DNA from: Nitrosopumilus sp. LS_AOA
GTDB lineage: Archaea > Thermoproteota > Nitrososphaeria > Nitrososphaerales > Nitrosopumilaceae
Length of the DNA stretch: 64,000 nt
Assembly: GCA_001543015.1 (NCBI GenBank)
Contig: LFLC01000008.1
Coordinates: 1-64,000, forward strand
Direction: 5' to 3'
Shown: one piece after another, positions 10,070 to 19,903 of the stretch
Layout: the number at the start of each line of letters is the position of its first letter
Position numbering within the stretch: the first letter of the stretch is position 1
Translations under genes and position numbers: made by a program
The notes under the pieces: generated by a model
The model's database searches: none
Told to the model about the DNA's origin: nothing
Seen by the model: only the letters and a program-made list of their open reading frames with translations

Positions 10070-10573
10070 TCAAGTCATCTGTGCTAACAATTTATGATAT
10101 TCATGAATCTGCCAAAATGCAAAAATACCATATGAAAGAAGTACTGCCAAAATATACCCAATTGTGATTGTAAATCTTTTTTCAAGTTTTGGCTCATTTC
10201 CAGATTTGTGTTTGAGTATCACAATCAAAAACCAAATCATGACTGCCACAACGTACACAGAAACTGCCAAAGAATAGTTTTCTGGATTTTTCATTATGAA
10301 TGAAAATATTACAACACTGGGAATGATGATCAAAAGAACCAATTGAATTGCTTCAAATTGTTCAAAAACAATTCCTTTTGATTTATTCCTAATTGCGAAT
10401 AATGAACCTCCTATCAAGGCCATGGCAATGGTTGTGAGAATATGTTTGAGATCTGAATCCAGTTCACCAAACTCTTGTGATAAATGAAAAAGCGGATTGA
10501 AATAAGCTACGAGTACCACAATTAATACAGTCAATAAAACTACAATGATGCTAATTTTGTTCTTTTTTTCCAC
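10070..10573 (-). CDS. Hypothetical polytopic membrane protein
   Basis: About five hydrophobic segments in 167 aa. Confidence 0.65.
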   Translation of the reverse strand: MEKKNKISIIVVLLTVLIVVLVAYFNPLFHLSQEFGELDSDLKHILTTIAMALIGGSLFAIRNKSKGIVFEQFEAIQLVLLIIIPSVVIFSFIMKNPENYSLAVSVYVVAVMIWFLIVILKHKSGNEPKLEKRFTITIGYILAVLLSYGIFAFWQIHEYHKLLAQMT

Positions 10574-10878
10574 ATTTCACAAACTCATATTATCATTATA
10601 AAGATTTTCCAACAAATCAAACTCTCAAATACTTCCTAGACGTTAACACAATTTCATTCACAAAGAGTGGGCGTTCTCTTTTTACTGATTGTCGATAGTT
10701 TCTTTTGTAAAAAATCCTCATAGAGAATTGAATAATCACTTTAACACCATCATAGAGTGTTATATTATCAGTTTACAACTCAGCACTAAGGAAAATATAC
10801 TATAATAATAATAATTAATCATAGTTATTATCAATTGTATGAAATACTAATGTACTTGAAATATTTACTAATCATAAT

Positions 10879-12066
10879 ATGAAATTTTTTGCAATATTAT
10901 TTGGATTACTATTGTTAGGTTCAATTTATGGAATTCATGAATCATTTGCTGAATCTGAATTGTTTACAGTAGCAGCTAGGGATTATGAAAGGAAATATAT
11001 CTCACTAATTGCGGGAGATGAAATAGAATATGTTGTGAATGTTTCAGGAGGTAAAAATAATGACATTGAATTTACCATCTATTATCCAAATGGACATGAT
11101 GATGGTGGAGGTATGATTTATGATAAATTTAGTGATGGATTTACTGCTCAAAATTCTGGAACCTATGTGTTTGAGTTTGATAGTCCTTCATTACTTACCA
11201 ACAAGAGTGTAAAATTTTCTTATGAGATTACAAAGAACACGTATTATGTTTATGTTAGTGACTTGCCAAACTATGCTGGAAATTATGCTGGAAATGTGAT
11301 ATATGATGCAACTGAATTCTGGAAAGAGAATCTACCAAAGAAAAATTTCTATATTACAGAAACAAAAAATGATGCAGATATTATAATTAATTGGGTACGG
11401 GATTTTGGAGGATTTAACGATCACATTGGTTATTCATACATTAGATTAATTGAGGTTGGTTTGGGAGATAGTAACTGTTATGATACATGGAAAGAATATG
11501 ACTCTAATTACATAACCACAATAATGGCACATGAAATTGGGCATGCCATAGGATTTGAACATAGTGATAATCCTAAGGCACTCATGTATCCAACAATAAA
11601 TCCTGATTTGAAAAGATATGGTTCACCATGTGTTTCCCCTCAATCATTGGAACGTACAGTTGAAAGTATCCAATCAATTTCACAGATTCCATCAAAATCT
11701 GCAGGGGGTTGTCTAATTGCTACTGCAATATATGGATCAGAGCTAGCACCACAAGTTCAACAACTAAGGGAATTACGAGATAATTCATTATTACAAACAG
11801 AATCAGGAACAAATTTTATGGAAATGTTCAATAATGTCTACTATACATTTTCCCCGACCATTGCAGATTATCAAAGAGAACATCCTTTTTTCAAAGAAGC
11901 AGTAAAGATTGCAATTACTCCAATGATTACTAGTTTATCAATTCTAAATTATGTTGAAATGGATTCAGAAGAATCAGTATTAGGATATGGAATTAGTTTG
12001 ATTTTACTTAATGGTATGATGTATGTTGGAATTCCAATTCTTGCAATAATGAGGTTTAGAAAATGA
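10879..12066 (+). CDS. Secreted matrixin-like zinc metalloprotease with C-terminal CFI-box module
   Basis: Signal peptide; HEIGHAIGFEH (HExxHxxGxxH) plus LMYP Met-turn; GGCLIATAIYGSELAPQVQQLRELRDN CFI-box. Confidence 0.85.
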   Translation: MKFFAILFGLLLLGSIYGIHESFAESELFTVAARDYERKYISLIAGDEIEYVVNVSGGKNNDIEFTIYYPNGHDDGGGMIYDKFSDGFTAQNSGTYVFEFDSPSLLTNKSVKFSYEITKNTYYVYVSDLPNYAGNYAGNVIYDATEFWKENLPKKNFYITETKNDADIIINWVRDFGGFNDHIGYSYIRLIEVGLGDSNCYDTWKEYDSNYITTIMAHEIGHAIGFEHSDNPKALMYPTINPDLKRYGSPCVSPQSLERTVESIQSISQIPSKSAGGCLIATAIYGSELAPQVQQLRELRDNSLLQTESGTNFMEMFNNVYYTFSPTIADYQREHPFFKEAVKIAITPMITSLSILNYVEMDSEESVLGYGISLILLNGMMYVGIPILAIMRFRK

Positions 12067-12070
12067 ATGA

Positions 12071-12241
12071 TATGCACCTCTTGGCCCATGGAAAAGACAA
12101 TCAATTCCATTACCAATATCATCCCAATATGAAAAAGTAATTGCAGAATTTAATGAATACTTTAATCAAGAAATGATACTAATTAATGATGATACACTAC
12201 AGCAAGAAATAGACATACTAAACAAGCTAGATAATTATTAA
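12071..12241 (+). pseudogene. Possible gene remnant: 56-codon open frame without an ATG start
   Basis: Frame YAPLGPWKRQSIPLPISSQYEKVIAEFNEYFNQEMILINDDTLQQEIDILNKLDNY* directly after the protease stop. Confidence 0.3.
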
Positions 12242-12385
12242 ATTTACATTAATACTTTAGATCAATATGGTTTTAGTCTGGATTTGAGTTCCAAAAATGG
12301 TTTTTGAGTTAACACCATCATATTGACTTATGAGGTGCGGTATTTCTCAAAAATGATAATAATACCCAATTAAGTTATAGTTATA

Positions 12386-12667
12386 ATGAATAAGCAATTA
12401 CAAGATCTTTTTAAATCTGAAGAACTATTTTTAATTCTTCATACAATCATGCATAATCCAAATTGTAGTACTGGTACAATTCTAAAAAGGACAAAAATTT
12501 CCAAAACTAGTACCCATAGACATTTACAGAAATTAGAAAATATGGATGTAATTATAAAATTCAAAGAAGAAAAGAATCTTAAACATAAGCGAAGTTATAG
12601 ATATAGATCAAATATTAAGAAATTACAGATTACACTAACCAAAGATAAATTTTCCATTATCACTTGA
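12386..12667 (+). CDS. Small winged-helix (ArsR/MarR-like) DNA-binding protein
   Basis: NCSTGTILKRTKISKTSTHRHLQKLENMDVIIKFKEE winged-helix pattern. Confidence 0.65.
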   Translation: MNKQLQDLFKSEELFLILHTIMHNPNCSTGTILKRTKISKTSTHRHLQKLENMDVIIKFKEEKNLKHKRSYRYRSNIKKLQITLTKDKFSIIT

Positions 12668-12805
12668 AATTGCAGTTTTTCTTAATAGTGAAAATCAAAA
12701 TTAATGCTAATCAAATTCTTGAAAAGAAAACATACGGAAAAATACTAGTGAATAAAATACTTTTTTACAAGTGGAATTATTATTCTAGTTCAAATTTCTA
12801 ACAAT

Positions 12806-12878
12806 TGATTTCCTCGAGGGGTTTGTATCAAAAAGTGTAGACCCCAAGAGTTTTAGGCGTACTGACAGCAGGAAATCA
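12806..12878 (+). other. Candidate structured RNA / nested inverted-repeat element
   Basis: 9-bp perfect outer arms TGATTTCCT (12806-12814) / AGGAAATCA (12870-12878); inner stem GGGGTTTGTAT (12818-12828) / GTGTAGACCCC (12835-12845) pairs along its length with G-U wobbles. Confidence 0.45.
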
Positions 12879-12938
12879 CTAATAAAAATCAAAAATTATG
12901 ATAATAGATATCAGATATTCTATTGTCATGTAATTAGA

Positions 12939-14363
12939 TCAACATTCCAATATTTCTACATCTAATGCGTTGGGTTCTTTGATTTTGATACCATTCTTGT
13001 AAGTAGAGAAATATTTTTTGGTCTTCTTTAATTCTGTTTTTAATTTTTTTATTCCTTCTATAGTGTATGTTTTATCTATCAATTTAGATAAATCGTCTCC
13101 ATTATTCTTTTTTAAAATAATTAATGTGAAAATGATTAATCTTGCACAATTGAGTACAAATAGCTCAACGAATTTTGGCGTCAACCCATGTTTATTTTTA
13201 CCGTCGTTCTTGGGTTTTTTTGTTGAAGTTCCATGAAAGTAATTACTTCTCCATGTATATGCTATCTTTAGTATTTGTTCGGTATCTTTATGCCTAATTC
13301 CAAGATAATACAAAAAAATAGAAGTTCTCCTTACAAATCTAGCTGTTGAATCATCATGTTCTTTGATTAACAATCCATTAATTATTTTTACTGCATATGG
13401 TGTGATTTCTGTACGAAAAGATCCTAAATTTTTTACTGCATTATGGTAAGTATTCAAAGCAATTCCAAGTTGATTTTTTTCTCCAAAATTTATTGGGTTA
13501 AAATCTAAATCTTTGTAATTTTTATTTACAAAATCAAGTGTGTTTCTTAAAAACAATACATCTTTTTTAGTAAACTTTGTTTTATAGTGTGAATTCACAC
13601 GCTCGATCATATAACCAGTTGGAATCATATCAAAATAATCAAAAGCTGTAGAATATATCCAGGTAGTATCGATACGACCAATCTTGAATACAGAAATAAT
13701 AAAATGCAGAATCTCCGTTAAGACAAGATGGTTATCACCACCATTTTTTTGTAAGAATGTTAGTTCAATGACTGCGTTTGAATTATGAAATACTGAATCA
13801 AAATTAGTTTCTTCTGCATCCATTTTTATATTATTAAAATCTCTTTGTTTGGGCTTTCTTATGACTAACGAATCATTAATTTTATAATTTCCTTGAGGTT
13901 TCCATCCTGCTGAAAATTCTTTTAAACTAGATGTTGTACCCTCTTTCTTTAAGATTTTAAAAAACCCAACTGTAATTTCCCTAATTTCATCAGTGGTAAC
14001 TTTTTTGTAAAAAACATAAGGGATAAATTTTGAGATGAAATTATAAAAACTGAAATAGGTATCAGAGTTCAACAATTCCACATGTTTAGCATATCGCTTG
14101 TAAAATGAAGAATTCATAATATGTCTTTGAAATGCCCATTTCGTTCTGTTCCAATTCTCTTCTGATTTTTTGTTAGAAAAATACACAATAGATCGATTTA
14201 ACGGTTTGGCATATTTTATTTTTGAATAGTGAAAATACTTTTTTTCTAGAGAGCAGGAATTTTCTTTGATGGAAGCAACAGTTTCAACAATTTGTTTTAG
14301 TTTGTCAAATAGATCTTTTTCATTACATTTAATCCCAGTTTTTGATTTAATATTTTCTACCAT
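12939..14363 (-). CDS. Hypothetical protein with C-terminal HEPN-like domain (Rx4H), ApeA-like candidate
   Basis: YYLGIRHKDTEQILKIAYTWRSNYFHGTS: helix followed by R-SNYF-H, as in ApeA-type HEPN. Confidence 0.55.
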   Translation of the reverse strand: MVENIKSKTGIKCNEKDLFDKLKQIVETVASIKENSCSLEKKYFHYSKIKYAKPLNRSIVYFSNKKSEENWNRTKWAFQRHIMNSSFYKRYAKHVELLNSDTYFSFYNFISKFIPYVFYKKVTTDEIREITVGFFKILKKEGTTSSLKEFSAGWKPQGNYKINDSLVIRKPKQRDFNNIKMDAEETNFDSVFHNSNAVIELTFLQKNGGDNHLVLTEILHFIISVFKIGRIDTTWIYSTAFDYFDMIPTGYMIERVNSHYKTKFTKKDVLFLRNTLDFVNKNYKDLDFNPINFGEKNQLGIALNTYHNAVKNLGSFRTEITPYAVKIINGLLIKEHDDSTARFVRRTSIFLYYLGIRHKDTEQILKIAYTWRSNYFHGTSTKKPKNDGKNKHGLTPKFVELFVLNCARLIIFTLIILKKNNGDDLSKLIDKTYTIEGIKKLKTELKKTKKYFSTYKNGIKIKEPNALDVEILEC

Positions 14364-14432
14364 CTTAATTTCCCATTATCATTTATAGTTGATTTAATGT
14401 ATATTAACAAAAATGGTAAAGACCAGTTACAA

Positions 14433-14819
14433 TCAAGAATGAAGTGTTGACTTCAATTTTGTATGATCTACTGAGTCTTCTATTTTTTCAGAAACCATCG
14501 TTGGTTCTGTTATCGTATCTAGATTTGCTTCTACTGCGTGCATAACATATTTGAATAGGCTTTCCCCCATTCCCGTATCTAGATTTGCAGTATACATTTT
14601 ATTTCTGGAACTAGTTCGTATACTTTTGATCAGTTTTTCTTCTTTCAATACAGGTAACACTCGTTGTAATGTTCGAGATGGAACACCAGACAGTTGGGCG
14701 ATATCGGATTCTGAATAGTCGAATTCTCTATTTAGAAATAGAAAATCCAACACTTTTGCGGATGGACTTCTGAATAACCTTGTCAGTGGTAAGGCTTCTT
14801 CAATGCTTTGACTTGTCAT
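14433..14819 (-). CDS. Winged-helix transcriptional regulator
   Basis: FDYSESDIAQLSGVPSRTLQRVLPVLKEEKLIKSIRTSSRNKMYTAN helix-turn-helix plus wing. Confidence 0.75.
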   Translation of the reverse strand: MTSQSIEEALPLTRLFRSPSAKVLDFLFLNREFDYSESDIAQLSGVPSRTLQRVLPVLKEEKLIKSIRTSSRNKMYTANLDTGMGESLFKYVMHAVEANLDTITEPTMVSEKIEDSVDHTKLKSTLHS

Positions 14820-14939
14820 GTTATAGCTATAACATTAATCTATTATAAGGTTTGCCAGTTATGGCTGATCATACAGCTTAAGGTTCTATTAGGCACGCCA
14901 ATTATGGCAATCTTTATTAAGCTGAGTGGCGTAACTCAG
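14820..14939. promoter_or_regulatory. Divergent promoter region with palindromic candidate operators
   Basis: GTTATAGCTATAAC (14820-14833), GCCAGTTATGGC (14854-14865), GCCAATTATGGC (14897-14908), CTGAGT-N6-ACTCAG (14922-14939). Confidence 0.6.
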
Positions 14940-14941
14940 GC

Positions 14942-15673
14942 ATGACGCAGACCGTGATATTTTGGAAACAAAGGATCCTTGAATATTTGGTTGCTCGTTC
15001 TCGCCATATCGTATATAGAACTTCATTTGAACGTGAAATGGAAAGACAGTATTCACGTTTTATTGACGATAACTACCATCTTGCTCTTCAAGAATTAAGG
15101 GATGAAGAAATATTGTATGAACGGAATATGGGAGGTTATCTTGAAACCTCATTATACATCATACAAAAGAAAGATAAAATTAGATATTATTTACGAATGA
15201 CTCCTAATGATGTTCGAGCTGAAATCATACAACCATCTTCTAAGGAATTAAAAGGATTGAAAATTATTTTTGATAGCTCAAGTGAAAGAAAATATCCTAA
15301 TCAGGGGATTTATTATTACTGTAAGAAAATTAAAGATCCTACTTTTTGGGTTGTCTTGATCAAACATTCTCCAATTAAAAAAGCAACCAAGGTTATCCTT
15401 GGATCCAATTTAGATGATTCTTCAAGAATTTCAAAAATTAAGAGAGCAACAAAATTAGTTTCACGTCTAAATAATCATAAAGATTTTGTAAGGAAAAAAG
15501 TAGAAGATATTGAACAAGCAGCATGTGGAAATAATAGAATTCCATCAAAATGCGCTTTTGATGTTTTTGTTCATGAAGGATTTTTAGAGATTACAGGACA
15601 AAAAGGATTATCTAAAAAATTTAGATTAGCTACTATTGAAAAGAAAACAGATATTGATGATAAAGGACAATAA
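14942..15673 (+). CDS. Hypothetical protein divergent from the wHTH regulator
   Basis: Intact 243-aa ORF; no family recognised. Confidence 0.65.
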   Translation: MTQTVIFWKQRILEYLVARSRHIVYRTSFEREMERQYSRFIDDNYHLALQELRDEEILYERNMGGYLETSLYIIQKKDKIRYYLRMTPNDVRAEIIQPSSKELKGLKIIFDSSSERKYPNQGIYYYCKKIKDPTFWVVLIKHSPIKKATKVILGSNLDDSSRISKIKRATKLVSRLNNHKDFVRKKVEDIEQAACGNNRIPSKCAFDVFVHEGFLEITGQKGLSKKFRLATIEKKTDIDDKGQ

Positions 15674-15700
15674 TAATCATTAACAGTGTGATGAAATATT

Positions 15701-15982
15701 ATGAATGCTGACTCTCACACACCAAAAGAAATAGCTGGTTCCATCATCTTGGGAATAATTGTAAGTTTTATAATTACATATTTTTTTGGAATTGAACTTG
15801 ATGAAACACTAAAAATAATTATCACTATAGTCCCTCCTGTTATTGTTTCTTTGTGGGCTGTAAAATCTAAAAGATTTACTGCGGTTAGATTGTGGAGTAT
15901 AATTAGTCATGGAGCCACATATGGGTTTATCAATTTAGTTGCAGAAAATACTTTTTTTGAAGGATTAGAATCTGTAGTCTAA
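15701..15982 (+). CDS. Small membrane protein (about three TM)
   Basis: Hydrophobic segments; short spacing to upstream gene. Confidence 0.55.
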   Translation: MNADSHTPKEIAGSIILGIIVSFIITYFFGIELDETLKIIITIVPPVIVSLWAVKSKRFTAVRLWSIISHGATYGFINLVAENTFFEGLESVV

Positions 15983-16312
15983 TATTTAATATAGGTTACA
16001 ATTTCAATTTGAAAATTTAGTATCCTAACTACTTCGATTCCCTCATAGGGTTTAACTCAAATAGTTGATTCCCTTAGTATTATTAACAACTTTTAATTTT
16101 TGACGATAATCAGACATATGGAAAAATGCTAAGATAAAAGATAATTAATGACAAGTACGCATATTTCGATTACACTTTAAGAGATAAATTAATACATATT
16201 CTTTGCATGGAACAATAAGAAAATGTTTCAAATCTAATATTTTGTAAATGTTTTGTTGAAAAAATACCGTTATAAAGTTTAATATATTGAGTTTTGATTT
16301 ATCGATCGAACG

Positions 16313-18430
16313 ATGTCAGCCGTGAAGAAAATTTTTGAAGAAATTATTAAAACAGATCACAAAGTTATCACTGAAGAATCATCAAAATCTATTCTAAAAT
16401 CTTATGGTGTCAAAGTTCCACCGTTTGCATTAGCAACATCTGCTGAAGATGCAGTAAAGCAAGCAAAAAAAATTGGATTTCCACTTGTAATGAAAGTAGT
16501 ATCGCCACAAATTTTACACAAGACTGATGTTGGTGGTGTCAAAGTTGGCATAAACGATGTAGCTGATGTTAAAAAAACATTCAATGACATGTTTGGTAGA
16601 CTATCTAAGAAAAAAGGTGTTAACGTTAAAGGTATTCTTTTGGAGAAAATGGTTCCAAAAGGTGTTGAACTTATTGTAGGTATTCAAAATGATCCACAAT
16701 TTGGTCCAATGATTATGGTAGGATTAGGTGGAGTTATGACTGAAGTTTTCAAAGATGTTGCATTTAGAATGTTACCAATAACAACATCTGATGCAAAATC
16801 AATGATTAATGAACTCAAAGGTTCTAAACTCCTCAAAGGATTCCGAGGTAGTGCTCCTGTTGATCTTAACATGGTTGCAAAAATGTTAGTAGATATTGGC
16901 AAATTAGGTGTAGATAATGCTGATTACATTAACAGTATTGACTTTAACCCCGTAATCGTATATCCAAAATCACACTTTGTAGTTGATGCAAAAATTATTC
17001 TAAATAAAGAATTAAGGAAAAACTCAATCTCTAAAGCAAAACCAAACATTACATCCATGGAGTCATTCTTTACTCCAAAGTCTGTTGCACTAGTTGGTGC
17101 ATCTGCAACCCCTGGTAAAATCGGTAATTCTGTATTAGATGCACTTGGAAAACAAGATTACAAAGGTAAAGTATATCCAATTAATCCTAAACAAAAATCA
17201 ATTCTTGGAATCAAATGTTATCCATCATTAGAAGAAGTACCTGGAAAAATTGATCTGGTTGTTGTTTGTATTGATCTTTCAGCATGCGGCCCAATTATGA
17301 AAGCATGTGCTAAAAAAGGAATTCATAATGTTGTAATCGTTTCTGGTGGTGGCAAAGAACTTGGTGGTGACAGAGCAGCAATGGAAGCTGAAGTAAAAGC
17401 ATTATCTATAAAACACAAAATTCGTGTAATTGGTCCTAATTGTATTGGAATGTTTAATGCAGCAAATAGACTTGATTGTGCATTCCAAGGACAAGAAAGA
17501 ATGGTACGTTCCAAACTTGGTCCTGTTGCATTTTTCTCACAAAGTGGAACCATGGGAATTAGTATGTTAGAATCAGCTGATCTATTTGGTTTATCAAAAA
17601 TGATCAGTTTTGGAAATCGTTCTGATGTTGATGAAGCAGACATGATATGGTATGCTGCAAATGATCCTCAAACTAAAGTAATTGGATTATATGTTGAAGG
17701 ATTTGGTGATGGTAGAAAATTCATCAATACTGCTAAACGTGTAATGAAAGAGACAAAGAAACCCATTGTTATTTGGAAGAGTGGAAGAACTGCTGCAGGT
17801 GCAAAACAAGCTGCATCACACACAGGTTCACTTGGAGGTTCAAATGCAATGATTATGGGTGCATTCAAACAAGCAGGAATTATTTCAGTTGATAGTTATC
17901 AACAACTAGTTGGAGTTCTAAAGGCACTAGCATGGCAACCATCTGCAAAGGGAACTCATGTTGCTATGACTAGTAATGGTGCTGGTCCAATGATTGGTGG
18001 AATGGATCAATTAGAAAGATTCGGTCTTACAATAGGAAAGTTATCACCAGAACGTGTCAAAAAAATGAAGGCTCATTTTCCAATAGCTGTTCCTATTCAT
18101 AGTGGTAATCCAGCAGATGTAGGTGGCGGTGCAACTGCAGAAGATTATAAATTTGTAATTCAACATTTCATGGAAGAAAAAAATATTGATATCGTAATGC
18201 CATGGTTTGTCTTCCAAGATGATCCGCTTGAAGAAACAATTGTTGATTATCTTGCTGATTTCCAAAAGAAAAGAAAGAAACCACTTTTAGTTGGATGTAA
18301 TGGTGGTCCATATACTGAAAAAATGGTAAAATTGATTGAGAAACATAATGTTCCAGTTTACCAAGACCTTCGAACTTGGGTTGAAGCTGCAGGTGCATTA
18401 GTTCAATTGGGCAAAATACAAGGAAAATAG
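16313..18430 (+). CDS. ADP-forming acyl-CoA synthetase; likely 3-hydroxypropionate-CoA ligase of the thaumarchaeal 3HP/4HB cycle
   Basis: ATP-grasp part ([24 protein letters not shown]) plus CoA-binding/ligase part ([19 protein letters not shown]); next to the enoyl-CoA hydratase. Confidence 0.82.
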   Translation: MSAVKKIFEEIIKTDHKVITEESSKSILKSYGVKVPPFALATSAEDAVKQAKKIGFPLVMKVVSPQILHKTDVGGVKVGINDVADVKKTFNDMFGRLSKKKGVNVKGILLEKMVPKGVELIVGIQNDPQFGPMIMVGLGGVMTEVFKDVAFRMLPITTSDAKSMINELKGSKLLKGFRGSAPVDLNMVAKMLVDIGKLGVDNADYINSIDFNPVIVYPKSHFVVDAKIILNKELRKNSISKAKPNITSMESFFTPKSVALVGASATPGKIGNSVLDALGKQDYKGKVYPINPKQKSILGIKCYPSLEEVPGKIDLVVVCIDLSACGPIMKACAKKGIHNVVIVSGGGKELGGDRAAMEAEVKALSIKHKIRVIGPNCIGMFNAANRLDCAFQGQERMVRSKLGPVAFFSQSGTMGISMLESADLFGLSKMISFGNRSDVDEADMIWYAANDPQTKVIGLYVEGFGDGRKFINTAKRVMKETKKPIVIWKSGRTAAGAKQAASHTGSLGGSNAMIMGAFKQAGIISVDSYQQLVGVLKALAWQPSAKGTHVAMTSNGAGPMIGGMDQLERFGLTIGKLSPERVKKMKAHFPIAVPIHSGNPADVGGGATAEDYKFVIQHFMEEKNIDIVMPWFVFQDDPLEETIVDYLADFQKKRKKPLLVGCNGGPYTEKMVKLIEKHNVPVYQDLRTWVEAAGALVQLGKIQGK

Positions 18431-18448
18431 ATAACATTTAAGTTCTGA

Positions 18449-19228
<780 letters not shown>

Positions 19229-19384
19229 CTGTCTCAAATTTACTTCTTATTTTATTAAATTTTTAGAATTTAATTTTTTATAATTCACTCACTATATCTC
19301 ACAGATCGCTTAAAATAATGATATTCCGTGCGCATTTCTTGAATTCATAGTGTGCTGTGTGTGAAAAGCTTATTATAATTTAAA

Positions 19385-19753
19385 ATGACATTTTTATTCA
19401 TAATGGCAACTGAACAAACACAAAAGATGATCACTGTCACAGCAAAAGCAGCTGAAAAAGTTAAAGAATTCATGAAAGAAGAAGCAGATTCCCCTGAATA
19501 CCTTAGAGTATATGTTCAAGGTGGAGGTTGTTCTGGATTATCATATGGTATGGGCTTTGAAAAAGCACCAGAAGAAGATGATATCGTCATGGAAGAAAAT
19601 GGAGTTAAACTATTAGTTGATAGTTATAGTGTTGATCATCTCCAAGGTGCAAACGTAGACTATATTGAAAGTTTGATGGGTTCTGGATTCAAAATCAATA
19701 ATCCAAACGTAACAAAATCATGTTCATGTGGTAGCTCATTTAGCACTGAATAA
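19385..19753 (+). CDS. HesB/IscA/ErpA-type iron-sulfur assembly protein (likely start 19403)
   Basis: VYVQGGGCSGLSYGMGF...SCSCGSSF conserved cysteines. Confidence 0.9.
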   Translation: MTFLFIMATEQTQKMITVTAKAAEKVKEFMKEEADSPEYLRVYVQGGGCSGLSYGMGFEKAPEEDDIVMEENGVKLLVDSYSVDHLQGANVDYIESLMGSGFKINNPNVTKSCSCGSSFSTE

Positions 19754-19903
19754 ACAACTAGAATTATTTTCATTTTTAGATTTACCTAGCGTATGCTAAG
19801 TTGATGAATTTCAAACCTTTCATCTTTTACTTCCAGTTTTTCGATACCCTCATATATCGCAGGCAAAAACCCAAAACATAATGATAAAGGAGATGAAGAA
19901 TTT

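Noticed and set aside
12806-12878. 73-nt element as a tRNA
   Set aside because: Length fits, but the arms do not form a cloverleaf: 9-bp outer stem, no T-loop TTCRANNY and no anticodon arm in place.
4183-16240. Integrated virus or plasmid
   Set aside because: No integrase, capsid, terminase, replication protein or flanking tRNA/att duplication could be recognised.
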